From the NCBI GenBank assembly GCA_020796225.1, contig CM036755.1, positions 85,879,803 to 85,943,802 on the forward strand: a DNA stretch of 64,000 nucleotides, read 5' to 3'. Positions 1 through 12,000 of this stretch are shown in pieces. The stretch comes from Arion vulgaris. Lineage: Eukaryota; Mollusca; Gastropoda; Stylommatophora; Arionidae. Position 1 is the first letter of the stretch. Each line of letters opens with the position of its first letter. The notes under the pieces were generated by a model. It searched no databases. It was given only the letters and a program-made list of their open reading frames with translations, and was not told the origin of the DNA. Position numbers and translations under genes: made by a program.

Positions 1-282
1 TTGAAAGCACACAAGACCACGCTTGCAACGTTATACCGTAGGTTCAACATGGTGTTTGAAAGAAACAAGACCACGCTTGCAACGTTATATCGTTTGTCCA
101 ACATGGTGTTTGAAAGCCACAAGACCACGCTTGCAACGTTATATAGTCTGTTCAACATGGTGTTTGATATCCACAAGACCACGCTTGCAACGTTATATAG
201 TCTGTTCAACATGGTGTTTGAAAGCCACAAGACCACGCTTGCAACGTTATATAGTCTGTCCAACATGGTGTTTGAAATATAG
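1..282. repeat. 54-bp minisatellite derived from a LINE reverse transcriptase
   Basis: About five copies of a 54-bp unit, open in two frames. Read on the minus strand each unit gives FKHHVEQTIxRCKRGLVA-like text, which continues directly from the reverse-transcriptase fragment at 283-540. The array is therefore an in-place amplification of 18 codons of that element. Confidence 0.85.
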
Positions 283-540
283 ACTACGATCAAACGTTAT
301 TTCAAGATAGCGCTGCCTGTCTATGCGCTCGATGGTATGTCCATCAAAGATTACACGGGGTAGATCACCTTTGACCATATAATTATTCAACGAGCACCAC
401 AACATACACGCTTTTTAGGATTGATCTTAGACCGAGACTCTTTACACCAACGCGTGATGGTTTGCAATGTTTTCTGAATGTCGTCAACCATCTCTCGTCT
501 ATCTGACACAGTTTTATATATATTAAGATTGACCAGGTGA
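283..540 (-). mobile_element. LINE reverse-transcriptase fragment
   Basis: Minus-strand translation gives decayed text such as SDRREMVDDIQKTLQTITRW, then KSRSKINPKK, WCSLNNYMVKGD and IERIDRQRYLEITFDRSL. This matches the region after the catalytic YxDD box of RNase H-bearing non-LTR elements common in molluscs. Frameshifts break it. It ends in the 54-bp array at 1-282. Confidence 0.75.
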
Positions 541-1835
541 CTACGATTGCGACCCTACCAAAGAGAATATGTAACAGAGAGGTAGATCAAGGGTTGAAAT
601 AATTACGCCGTTTGGAGACGGATTTGCCAGTAAACAATGTAACACAACCCCTATTTTTGGTACTAGATTTGAAGAAAAAAATAACCCAGTTATACATTTT
701 TTTTCTCGACAACAACTGAGTTTGAACCCAAAATGCGAGGTAAACATGCGTACTAATTTGAACAGTGCAGAATAGTTAGTGGAAATTTTCGCTCACAATT
801 AATAGTTTGAGACATTCGAAACTCTTCTGGAAGCCGGAAGTATTGCGTAACCAGGTCGACTTGGAGAGAAAATATTTTTATTCATCGGGAAAGAGGTTCA
901 GTTGTTTTATAAACACCATAATAGTACATTTCTGGATAATTTGGAAATTCTTGTGGAGAAATTGTTAGGAAGTATAAATAAGTCTGAAACACAAATCAGA
1001 GAGGAGACAGAACATTGCGCTGATTGAAGATGGAGCAGTTCATGGTTTCTGTCCAAGAGATTCTTTGATGGAGGAATAGAAGCCAGTGACAATGTCTGTA
1101 ACAGTACTTGAGGTAGCTTAGTAGAGAGCATAGAAGATGTTAGCGCTCTGATGGACATGTAGAATATTTCCTGGTAACTAAAATTTCCATGGAGATAGTG
1201 TCATAGTTCCCCAGATGGCAGCGGAGGAATGGACAGTTAGCCATATAGTTAGAGTAGTATAATTAGATTATTTAATAGTTGAGACTATGTGTTGTACTCT
1301 ATGTAGAAGTGCACACTAACTGAACATGACGATTTTGTGTAGTTAAATAGTGACGGTTTAGTAACGGTTGCTAGGAAGTTAGTTAGTAAATAGAGAGAGA
1401 GCATAAACCATTGCGATGAGAGGACATGTTTTTTGTTGATATCGGAATAATATCAATAAAGGCTATGAGTTGCAACTATACAAACATAGTTATGACATCT
1501 ATGACTGTGGGATGTATTGTAGTGGAGTTTATTTGTCATCATCATAATAATTAAAGCATGATAAACACAACAAGCACCCCCCACTACAGCGGTCGTTAAC
1601 AATAGCGTAGAGAGGAGTATTGGACATAATATTTAATTTAAAAACGAGATTACAGTGATCGACAGAAATGACACCGAGTTGACTGATTCGATACACAGAA
1701 TTCTGGACGTACATGAATCACATGGTGAGGATGAGACTTGTTTGTTCCTGTTCTTATTGAGTAGTACTGATCTTATATTACGGGAAGTCATGCTTGGAAT
1801 TACCACCACGTTAATCTTTGATATGGTAGAGGAGT
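541..1835. other. Unassigned intronic sequence
   Basis: No recognised gene. A stretch at about 1,190-1,520 containing AATAAAGGCTATGAG could be a decayed retrotransposon LTR, on weak grounds. A 60-codon plus-strand frame at 1,655-1,837 (starts MIDRNDTELTDSI) has no recognised family. Confidence 0.3.
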
Positions 1836-2325
1836 AGAATGGAGACATTGTTAATAGATGTAGGAAGTATCTCTGGCATTCATTACTATTAGACATTATT
1901 AATAGATGTAGTAAGTATCTCTGGCATTCATTACTATTAGACATTATTAATAGATGTAGTAAGTATCTCTGGCATTCATTACTATTAGACATTATTAATA
2001 GATGTAGTAAGAATCTCTGGCATTCATTACTATTAGACATTGTTAATAGATGTAGTAAGAATCTCTGACATTCATTACTATTAGACATTATTAATAGATG
2101 TAGTAAGAATATCTGGCATTCATTACTATTAGACATTGTTAATAGATGTAGTAAGAATCTCTGGCATTCATTACTATTAGACATTATTAATAGATGTAGT
2201 AAGAATCTCTGGCATTCATTACTATTAGACATTATTAATAGGTGTAGTAAGAATCTCTGGCATTCATTACTATTAGACATTATTAATAGATGTAGTAAGA
2301 ATCTCTGACATTCATTACTATTAGA
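1836..2325. repeat. 48-bp minisatellite, about 10 copies
   Basis: Head-to-tail 48-bp units containing GGCATTCATTACTATTAGAC. Because 48 is divisible by three, a stop-free minus-strand frame (MSNSNECQRFLLHLLI repeats) runs through it. This is a by-product of the unit and not good evidence for a gene. Confidence 0.95.
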
Positions 2326-2559
2326 AAACTGATTTTATTGTGATTCTGGTTGTTGTTTAGTTTCTATAATGTGAGGTCTCAGTAAAGTGACATAAATAAA
2401 ATAAATTATCAGTTGACAGTCGTTTAAATGACTGTTGGTGTCATTATTGACAGAATTGGAAGAATAGAATCATAATAAATTCATGTCTACAGGGAATCAT
2501 CTTTATTCCGGTGTAAATACTGGTGGTGCCGTGGCCAATTAATAGAAGGGGAAAAGTAT

Positions 2560-4060
2560 TCATCAGCGTTTTTCAGAGTGGATGATCTGGTGGCCGTTTA
2601 CGACTCTGATGTCGGTGCTGTGCCCAGTGTTTGAGGCATAATAACCTCATCATCACGCCTACTGCTACACAGAATGGATCCCAACAGATGGTAGCATGAC
2701 CAACTATCTCAACATTACCATTACTCTTGGAAGAGAATGTAGAGATTGGGGCAACATGAAGCATGATCTCGCAGTTAAGCAGCTGATAGAAGATAATGCA
2801 AGCGATGATGATGTTGTTGTATATACCGATGTGTCGGTTCATCATGGTGAGAAGTCCGGCTGGGGTTTCTGGCTAATGCGCATGGTAGGGTTGTTGCAGA
2901 GCGAAGTAGAGCGTACAGGACAATTACTTCTAGTATGAGGATGGAGTTTGAGGCCGTTACTGATGCGCCCCATTGGATCTCTGGGACTTCATTTACTGGG
3001 GTTGTTGTTGTATCTGACTCTCAGTCGATGCTTCATAAGATCCAGAAGTACATATTTAGATATGAGTTGGTGTCGTCATAAGTTTCTAACCTACAGAGGC
3101 TTTCCTGGATATACTGTCCTGGGCATGAGGGTGTTTACGGTAATGAGAGAGCGGACAGGCACGCATCAACAGCATCGATTTGTGGGGAGTTGAAGATGGA
3201 TAAGGAGGGTGTTCTCCGGTCTCTTCGCGACTGCCTGTTGGATGAGGAAACTAAAATCGATGTTGAATCGATAAATCGATTTAGGCAGTTTGGAGTTACC
3301 CATTTGTACAAGTCGAACTGGATACCTGAGAGGCAGAGTGAGAGATGTGTTTAATCAGCGAGCAACGGACCAATCAGTATGCATACTCTTCGATATCTGT
3401 TGGTTGAGACTAAGCACCTATGGTCTGCCAGAGTGCAATGACATTAGTTTAGTAACAATACAAAGTACTTTGTTTTATGTGTTTCGCTACTTGTTTTCTT
3501 GAAGCACTATTTGTGTGAACTTGTGTTTTTATTTGCTCTTTCGTTCTTATCGACTATTTTCATCATTTTTATTGTGATATATCAACAGTTTTTGTCAAGT
3601 ACATTCTTATTGTGATATATGAACAGTTTTTGTCAAGTACATTCTTATTGTGATATATCAACAGTTTTTGTCAAGTACATTCTTATTGTGATATATCAAC
3701 AGTTTTTGTCAAGTACATTCTTATTGTGATATATCAACAGTTTTTGTCAAGAACGGTTAGAATGTTACGCCCTCTGTGAAGCCCCTACTAGTGTAGGACG
3801 AGCGCATCCGAAACCGACGTTTTCGGCATAAGGAAATGTTCAAATCTGTTGTGCCGACTGTCAAGCACCTTCCTTTCCTTCGTGTGTACATTTTACTTTA
3901 ATTAATGATACTTTTAGCGCCGCATATTTCTGCTTGGACCCTCTGTGTTTTTACCACCAGTGTCAATTAGTGAAGTGCGACTTTTCTATTGGTTTTCTTG
4001 CTTTTTTCTGCCTGTGGTGAGGTCGTTCCGTACGCATCGTATGATAAGCACTCTTTAATT
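2560..4060 (+). mobile_element. RNase H-bearing LINE, 3' end, decayed
   Basis: Plus-strand frames give YTDVSVHHGEKSGWGFWL, a metazoan LINE RNase H core (the first Asp of the domain is in the TD pair). Frameshifted continuations follow (SDSQSMLHKIQK-like, CPGHEGVYGNERADRHAST-like) and a C-terminal tail ending near ISMHTLRYLLVETKHLW. It is the same family as the minus copy at 15,690-16,660. The 3' UTR-like part up to about 4,060 matches 15,290-15,600 and contains the 38-bp array. Confidence 0.8.
3570..3755. repeat. 38-bp minisatellite in a LINE 3' UTR
   Basis: About 4.5 copies of a unit containing TTATTGTGATATATCAACAG. The related single-copy sequence at 15,325-15,365 has TTATTGTGAT followed by CAGTCTTTGCCAAGAACGA, so the array grew from one segment of this 3' UTR. 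Confidence 0.85.
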
Positions 4061-4084
4061 ATCTTTTTAATTTCCTTGGATCCC

Positions 4085-4290
4085 CAAATCATATATAATA
4101 TTTACTAAGACTAACAGAGAATTGTGATGCCGTGTGTACACTCAACATGCAGATATTATTTACTAAGATTAACAGAGAGTTGTGATGATGTCAGTACACT
4201 CAACATGCAGATATTATTTACTAAGACTAACAGAGAGTTGTCATGATGCAAGTACACTCAACATGCAGATATTATTTACAGAAACTAACG
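4085..4290. repeat. 58-bp tandem repeat, about 3 copies
   Basis: Units contain TTTACTAAGACTAACAGAGA and end ACTCAACATGCAGATATT. No coding signal. Confidence 0.85.
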
Positions 4291-4457
4291 ATCTGCGTAT
4301 CTCAGAAATATCTAAGTTTTAGCAGGTAAGATGGATTGACCTTACAGAGATATAGATGACAAGCTGTACAATGGAAGTAGGTATAATCAGATGGTTACGT
4401 CTGATGAGCATATTTTGCTAGAAGATAAAATAGCAAAGAAAAACACTAAGTATCCTC

Positions 4458-4630
4458 GCTAGACACGACATGACGACAGAAGAGCACTAAACATTATTGC
4501 TAGACACGACGTGACGACAGAAGAGAACTACACATTATTGCTAGACACGACATGACGACAGAACAGCACTAAACATTATTGCTAGAAGAGATGTGACGAC
4601 ATAAGAGAACTACACATTATTGCTTACAAC
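4458..4630. repeat. 41-bp tandem repeat, about 4 copies
   Basis: Units begin CTAGACACGAC and contain TGACGACAGAAGAG. They lie just before the larger 46-bp array. Confidence 0.85.
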
Positions 4631-4729
4631 GACTTGACGACATACTATAGCTAGCAACAAAATGTAGTGATAAGATTGAAGATGAGTAGTAATCGTTTTT
4701 ACTAGGAAAGAGATGAATACTGAAATTCA

Positions 4730-7105
4730 CTTTTGTTAAGAAAGAAAGTGGAAGATAAAATGCTAAATCTCTCAACATCATGACTAGAAGAAAGTAGAGG
4801 ATAAAATACTAATTCTCTCAACATCATGGCTAGAAGAAAGTAGCAGATAAAATATTAATTCTCTCAACATCATGACTAGAAGAAAGTAGAAGATAAAGTG
4901 ATAATTCTCTCAACATCATGGATAGAAGAAAGTCTTAGATAACATACTAATTCTCTCAACATCATGGATAGAAGAAAGTCTTAGATAAAATACTAATTCT
5001 CTCAACATCATGGCTAGAAGAAAGTAGAAGATAAAATACTAATTCTCTCAACATCATGACTAGAAGAAAGTAGAAGATAAAGTGATAATTCTCTCAACAT
5101 CATGGCTAGAAGAAAGTAGCAGATAAAATACTAATTCTCTCAACATCATGTCTAGAAGAAAGTAGAAGATAAAATACTAATTCTCTCAACATCATGACTA
5201 GAAGAAAGTAGTAGATAAAATACTAATTCTATCAACATCATGTCTAGAAAAAAGTAGAAGATAAAATACTAATAATCTCAACATCATGGCTAGAAGAAAG
5301 CAGAAGATAAAATACTAATTCTCTCAACATCATGGCTAGAAGAAAGTCAGAGATAACATACTAATTTTCTCAACATCATGGATAGAAGAAAGCAGAAGAT
5401 AAAATACTAATTCTCTCAACATCATGGCTAGAAGAAAGTAGTAGATAAAATACTAATTCTCTCAACATCATGTCTAGAAGAAAGTAGAAGATAAAATACT
5501 AATTCTCTCAACATCATGTCTAGAAGAAAGTCAGAGATAAAATACTAATTCTCTCAACATCATGTCTAGAAGAAAGTAGTAGATAAAATACTAATTCTCT
5601 CAACATCATGTCTAGAAGAAAGTAGTAGATAAAATACTAATTCTCTCAACATCATGACTAGAAGAAAGTAGAGGATAAAATACTAATTCTCTCAACATCA
5701 TGTCTAGAAGAAAGTAGAAGATAAAATACTAATTATCTCAACATCATGTCTAGAAGAAAGTAGAAGATAAAATACTAATTATCTCAACATCATGACTAGA
5801 AGAAAGTAGAGGATAAAATATTAATTCTCTCAACATCATGACTAGAAGAAAGTAGAGGATAAAATATTAATTCTCTCAACATCATGGCTAGAAGAAAGTA
5901 GAAGATAAAATACTAATTATCTCAACATCATGTCTAGAAGAAAGTAGAAGATAAAATACTAATTATCTCAACATCATGTTTAGAAGAAAGTAGAAGATAA
6001 AATACTAATTCTCTCAACATCATGGCTAGAAGAAAGTAGAGGATAAAATACTAATTCTCTCAACATCATGCTAGAAGAAAGTAGTAGATAAAATAATAAT
6101 TCTCTCAACATCATGGCTAGAAGAGAGTAGAAGATAAAATACTAATTCTCTCAACATCATGGCTAGAAGAAAGTAGAAGATAAAATATTAATTCTCTCAA
6201 CATCATGACTAGAAGAAAGTAGAGGATAAAATATTAATTCTCTCAACATCATGGCTAGAAGAGAGTAGAAGATAAAATACTAATACTCTCAACATCATGG
6301 CTAGAAGAAAGTAGTAGATAAAATACTAATACTCTCAACATCATGACTAGAAGAAAGTAGTAGATAAAATACTAATTATCTCATCATCATGGCTAGAAGA
6401 AAGTAGTAGATAAAATACTAATACTCTCAACATCATGGCTAGAAGAAAGTAGTAGATAAAATACTAATACTCTCAACATCATGACTAGAAGAAAGTAGAA
6501 TATAAAATACTAATTCTCTCAACATCATGACTAGAAGAAAGTAGTAGATAAAATACTAATTCTCTCAACATCATGACTAGAAGAAAGTAGAGGATAAAAT
6601 ACTAATTCTCTCAACATCATGACTAGAAGAAAGTAAAATATAAAATACTAATTCTCTCAACATCATGGCTAGAAGAAAGTAGAAGATAAAGTGATAATTC
6701 TCTCAACATCATGCCTAGAAGAAAGTAGCAGATAAAATACTAATTCTCTCAACATCATGTCTAGAAGAAAGTAAAAGATAAAATACTAGTTCTCTGAACA
6801 TCATGGCTAGAAGAAAGTCAGAGATAAAATACTAATTATCTCAACATCATGTCTAGAAGAAGAAAAGTCAGAGATAACATACTAATTCTCTCAACATTAT
6901 GGCTAGAAGAAAGTAGAAGATAAAATACTAATTCTCTCAACATCATGACTAGAAGAAAGTAGAAGATAAAATACTAATTCTCTCAACATCATGGCTAGAA
7001 GAAAGTCAGAGATAACATACTAATTCTCTCAACATTATGGCTAGAAGAAAGTCAGAGATAACATACTAATTCTCTCAACATCATGTCTAGAAGAAGAAAA
7101 GTCAA
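4730..7105. repeat. 46-bp minisatellite, about 51 copies
   Basis: Unit: CTAGAAGAAAGTAGAAGATA, then AAATACTAATTCTCTCAACA, then TCATGG. Variants alternate GTAGAAG, GTAGTAG, GTAGAGG and GTCAGAG, and GACTAG, GGCTAG and GTCTAG. 46 is not divisible by three, so no long frame survives. Confidence 0.97.
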
Positions 7106-7690
7106 GCAAACTTGATAGAACAACTGTAACATCATATTGTAGAGAATCAATGTGAGAAGTACATCAAACCAACTTAGTCTAGAAAATAATAACAAGAACT
7201 ACTTGATATATAATTATATTGTTTTATTTCAATGTCTTAGACAACAAGTTTATGTAGAGTGGTATCCAAGTGAGGTAGACTAACAACACATTCGTGTATA
7301 GTAACATTTACTTGAATAAGTTGATTCTTAAGTCATGTATTCAAATGTTGTTACAATTCTTGAACTAATAGTAATAGTAGTCTTCTTGTTTCTCACAGAC
7401 AACACTTGAATATGATGTACGCTGATGTCAGTCATTGATATGATTATCCGTTAACCTATAGAAATATATACATTTCTTATGTTAGTTAGTTCGCATATGT
7501 GTTTGCGTTTCAATAAATATACATTATACCAGTTAGTTATCTAGTTAGTTAGTTGTTTGATGAATGTCATCGTTGTGTAAACATAGAATAAATAATGAAT
7601 AACGTAATACAACATGAACAGTGAAAAGAAGTATTATATGTAAACACTCATAGAATTGTAAATGTCGAAGTAAACACACTAACAACTGAG
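7106..7690. other. AT-rich intronic spacer
   Basis: No coding, RNA or transposon signal recognised. Short GTTAGTTA-type simple repeats occur near 7,485-7,560. Confidence 0.4.
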
Positions 7691-7915
7691 AGCGTGTCAT
7701 CTCTACCGACCAGGACATCGCCTCATGAAGAAAACAGGTACAATGTTAGCATGACATCTCTACCGACCAGGACATAGCCATATGAAGAAACCAAGTGCAA
7801 TGTTAGCATGTCATCTCTACCGACCAGGACATAGACATATGAAGAAACCAAGTGCAATGTTAGCATGACATCTCTACCGACTAGGACATAGACATATGAA
7901 GGAACCAAGTGCATT
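7691..7915. repeat. 57-bp tandem repeat of a SINE-like tail
   Basis: Four units containing CATCTCTACCGACCAGGACA and CATATGAAGAAACCAAGTGC. The SINE-like element at 24,700-24,925 has CATCTCTATCGATAGGTGTA and CATATGGGAAAAACCGGTGC in the same order, so the array looks like an amplified SINE 3' part. Confidence 0.75.
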
Positions 7916-8009
7916 GATGTCAAACGTTTGTCTTTAGAACCTTACATTTTACTGACGTCATGTTTATTTATATGTTATCTTCTCGTTTCTATGGCAACCT
8001 GATCTGTTG

Positions 8010-8228
8010 TTCCTGTCTGCACCACTGCCCTAACGTCCCATATCTTTATCCTTACAGGTTTTGTTATGACTTCCAACGATCCTGTCTGCACCACTGTCCT
8101 AACATGCCACGTCCTTATCCTTACAGGTTTTGTAAGGGTTGTCATCGTTCCTGTCTGCACCACTGTCCTAAAATTTCATGTCCTTATCCTTACAAGTTTT
8201 GTTATGGTTGCCAACGATCCTGTCATAG
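8010..8228. repeat. 69-bp tandem repeat with a Cys-rich open frame
   Basis: Three 69-bp units. A plus-strand frame (7,960-8,349, 129 codons) reads a 23-residue repeat RSCLHHCPNMPRPYPYRF, then C and GC. The minus strand is also open for 62 codons. Both may simply reflect a stop-free unit length divisible by three; no splice or promoter evidence supports a gene. Confidence 0.6.
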
Positions 8229-8379
8229 ACTAAACCTCATTACCAGATTGACTAGATCTCATCACACACTTTGTTTTCTCTTCAATACTAAATTACTCTC
8301 CCATAATCTGGATACAAATATCCCACTTCGTCTGATCATTATTTTGTGATCTGTTCTTCATGATTAATTTCACCCACAG

Positions 8380-8790
8380 AGAGTATACCTCCGACATACA
8401 CCCACAGAAAGGATATCTCCGACATACACCCACAGAAAGGATATCTCCGACATACACCCACAGAAAGGATATCTCCGACATACACCCACAGAAAGGATAT
8501 CTCCGACATACACCCACAGAAAGGATATCTCCGACATACACCCACAGAAAGGAAACCTCCGACATACACCCACAGAATGGATATCTCCGACATACACCCA
8601 CAGAAAGGATATCTCCGACATACACCCACAGAAAGGATATCTCCGACATACACCCACAGAAAGGATACCTCTGACATACACCCACAGAAAGGATATCTCC
8701 GACATACACCCACAGAAAGGATATCTCCGACATACACCCACAGAAAGGATATCTCCGACATACACCCGCAGAAAGGATACCCCGACATAG
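8380..8790. repeat. 28-bp minisatellite, about 14 copies
   Basis: Unit CACCCACAGAAAGGATATCT followed by CCGACATA. 28 is not divisible by three, yet both strands have long open frames because the unit has few stop triplets; three units make a 28-residue super-repeat. Confidence 0.95.
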
Positions 8791-9003
8791 CTCAGTCTCG
8801 TCGATGGGACACTACAATGCGACATTAGTCTCTTAATAATTAATCATACACAAGAAATTATATTAATGAAAGTACCTCATGGTTCTACTTTTCCTCTCAT
8901 TTCAATAGTTTACCATACCTCACTGTTTGACTTTTAATTTTGCTTATCTAGTCATACAATTATATTGTAAATTATCCAACAACTGTTATCATCTGTGACT
9001 TAC

Positions 9004-9030
9004 GTCCATGTTTGCTAGCGAACCAACGTT
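9004..9030 (-). CDS. Micro-exon 9 (RWFASKHG)
   Basis: A 27-nt exon with acceptor TATTTATTGTTGCAG and donor GTAAGTCACA. Phase 1 gives RWFASKHG. The joining codon from exon 8 is AAA (Lys). It is the last convincing unit before the left edge; the following 9 kb hold arrays and transposons but no clear further exon. Confidence 0.82.
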
Positions 9031-12000
9031 CTGCAACAATAAATATAGTTATAGGTATTATTCAAGCATTGAACGTTATTATGACTTAAGTCACATTTAA
9101 ACTTGTTGTATATGACTTTTGTATGTGACTAGGTACCACATACTCTATTTATATTGTTCTTTATATCTTTATCTCGTCGACAAAGCTTCTCCATATTGTT
9201 TACGTCTCTGTTTCTCTGTTGTCTTTGTTAACCCCGTTTAGGACATAGACCCAAAAATACACATGCAAACTTATGCTATATTTAGTTATCCAGCTCATAT
9301 CATCTTTTTTCTGTATATCTTTTACTTCTGCATTCAAATCTTTTATCTATTTATTTCTAGACTATTTTATCTCTCCTGGGGTTCCAGAAAAGAGCACATT
9401 TGTTAGAAATGTGTCCGGTGTTCTGAATTTTGTAGCTTCGAATCCGAACTGAATCACATGCGTACAATTTCCTGAATATTCCTGGAAGTATTAGGTAGCT
9501 ACGGAGTGTGTACATGGCGCTACAGTCTCGACAAGTGTTGTGTCATTTCTGACAAGATTGATGCAAGCAATATTGGAGAACTTGGAGCAAAGCAGACAAC
9601 TCATCTGAAATTCCTTGAACTGACTCTTGTTTGATATCACTCGGAATATCACAACTTGTGTTCTATTCAACAACAACGTCTTTTTTAAATCTTAGTTTTT
9701 ACTGAGATCTGCCGTTTTTCTCAACAACAAAACAGTCAGTTACAAGCCAGTAATTTTATATATCCAACCATGTTTCTCAACAACAAACAGTCAGTTAAGC
9801 AAGTCAGTAATTATATATATCCAGCCATGTTTTCTCAACAACAAAACAGTCAGTTAAGCAAGTCAGTAATTATATATATCCAACCATGTTTGCTCAACAA
9901 CAAAACAGTCAGTTAAGCAAGCCAGTAATTTTATATATCCAGCCATGTTTTCTCAACAACAAAACAGTCAGTTAAGCAAGTCAGTAATTATATATATCTA
10001 GCCACATTTTCTCAACAACAAAACAGTCAGTTAAGCAAGTCAGTAATTATATATCTAGCACATTTTCTCAACAACAAAACAGTCAGTTACAAGCCAGTAA
10101 TTTTATATATCAGCCACATTTCTCAACAACAAAACAGTCAGTTAAGCAACGTAAATATATATATCCAACCATGTTTTTCAACAACAAAACAGTCAGTTAA
10201 CAAGCCAGTAAATATATATCCAACCATGTTTTCTCAGAACAAAACAATCAGTTAAGCAAGTCAGTAATTATATATATCCAACCATGTTTGCTCAACAACA
10301 AAACAGTCAGTTAAGCAAGCCAGTAATTTTATATATCCAACCATGTTTTCTCAACAACAAAACAGTCAGTTAAGCAAGTCAGTAATTTTATATATCCAAA
10401 GCTTCCATCACTTAAACACACAATGTGATAGATAAATTAATTAAATGTAGGTCGTTACTTACTTCCTTCTGGTGTCTCTAGCCAATGTGCTGTGGAAATA
10501 AACAGACTCAAATATAACATTCAAGAGTTATCTGAAAAAGTTTGACTTATTAACACTTATAAACCTACTAGCAGTTTTACCCGTTCTTCACACGGAGAAT
10601 TTTGTTTAAATCTAGTTGCGAAGTTCCAAACTGTGCCGGATTGAGCATATTAAAGAAATATGCCACGTTGCCTCAAAATCGGCTTCTGTCAAATGTTAAA
10701 CAGTAGTTTTCTCTTCATGCTTGGTGCGAGAACTTTATGGGTTTACCACATACGTTTAAAATGTCCCACATTCGATTGCCAGTACAAACTTGATACAATA
10801 GAATTCCAGTCAAAATTGGCATATAACAATTTGCAAACTGAATTTATTTAGAGTCAGTTCTACCGTTGGAAATAACATTTATGTAGTTTTCATAATTTGA
10901 AACGATGTGGCTGACAATATCATTGCGAATACACATAGAAAAGTACGAGACTGTGCAAATTAAATAGGCATGCCCCATCCCCTGTCACTCGTATGACATC
11001 AAAACCGGCTGCTTTTCCATTCATAAAACTATAAAAAAACGGATCAAATGTTTAAAAATTAAATGTTTAAAAAAATGTCCTTCCTGTGAATTGAACATGG
11101 ATCTCCAGAATCTAATGGTCAAGAATCTAATGCACTCTGCCACCGGACAGACATGTTGAAAAACCAATAAATATATTAGTATTCGTGTGACTGCTGTGCG
11201 TATCACATGAACGGAAAGTAACAACATGACCACTGTGCGTATCACGTGACCGGAACGTTAAAACATGGATACACATATTCGGTGATTTCTGTACATGGCC
11301 ATTTGCGTTAAGTTGGAATATGGTTATAGAAACGAACAAATAGACCAGATTTACATTTCTTTTACTTCTTCCTATCTATGAAAGCTACCCTCTTGTCAAA
11401 TTTCAAGTCCCTAGGTCGTCCATATATCTTCAAACAATTAGGACAGACATACAATGTAATTCATGTATGTTTTATATATGTGTAGATTTATAACAAATAG
11501 ATACGCTTCCACTGCACTACAAATAAACTGATTTGTAGTTGTTTTCCCTGATCCTCCAATTCCAAATTAAAAAAGTAGTTCCGTTGTCTTTTAGCTAAAT
11601 TTGTTAATGGCACATGGTACTAATTTACACATATTTCACACATTTCGTATCTAGTACAGAGTAGCTTATAATATCAATTTATAAGATTAATTTTAAATCT
11701 ATGATAGATAAAAACAAACTATTCCTACTCTGAGCTGAAACTGAAAACGTCACTCCTGAAATCTACAATCAAGTGTTTGTAGTCGGCACGTTGTCAAAGA
11801 ATTTACTCGTATGTGTGATTTGTTTGAAGGGATGAGTTGAGAGATGAAGCCGAATTGGCTTTCAGTGTAAAAGCAAACAATGTGGTTATGAACAGTAGAA
11901 TTCTTACAAAATAACAATTTAAAAGCTAAAGAAGATGCTTTCTGGATTTCTATGAGGGAACAAATGTAATAATCTGTTATTCAGACTTTTTATTTCCACT

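Noticed and set aside
4346..4363. Candidate 18-nt minus-strand micro-exon (CHLYL) with acceptor CTTCCATTGTACAG and donor GTAAGGTC
   Set aside because: Splice sites and phase fit, but it lacks the aromatic-glycine pattern and the length; one hit of this kind is expected by chance in AT-rich DNA.
1..7105. Possible CRISPR array because of many short regular repeats
   Set aside because: Units are contiguous without unique spacers and the context is eukaryotic.
8370..8825. Long overlapping open frames on both strands (up to 151 codons)
   Set aside because: They follow from a 28-bp unit with few stop triplets; all are repeat by-products.
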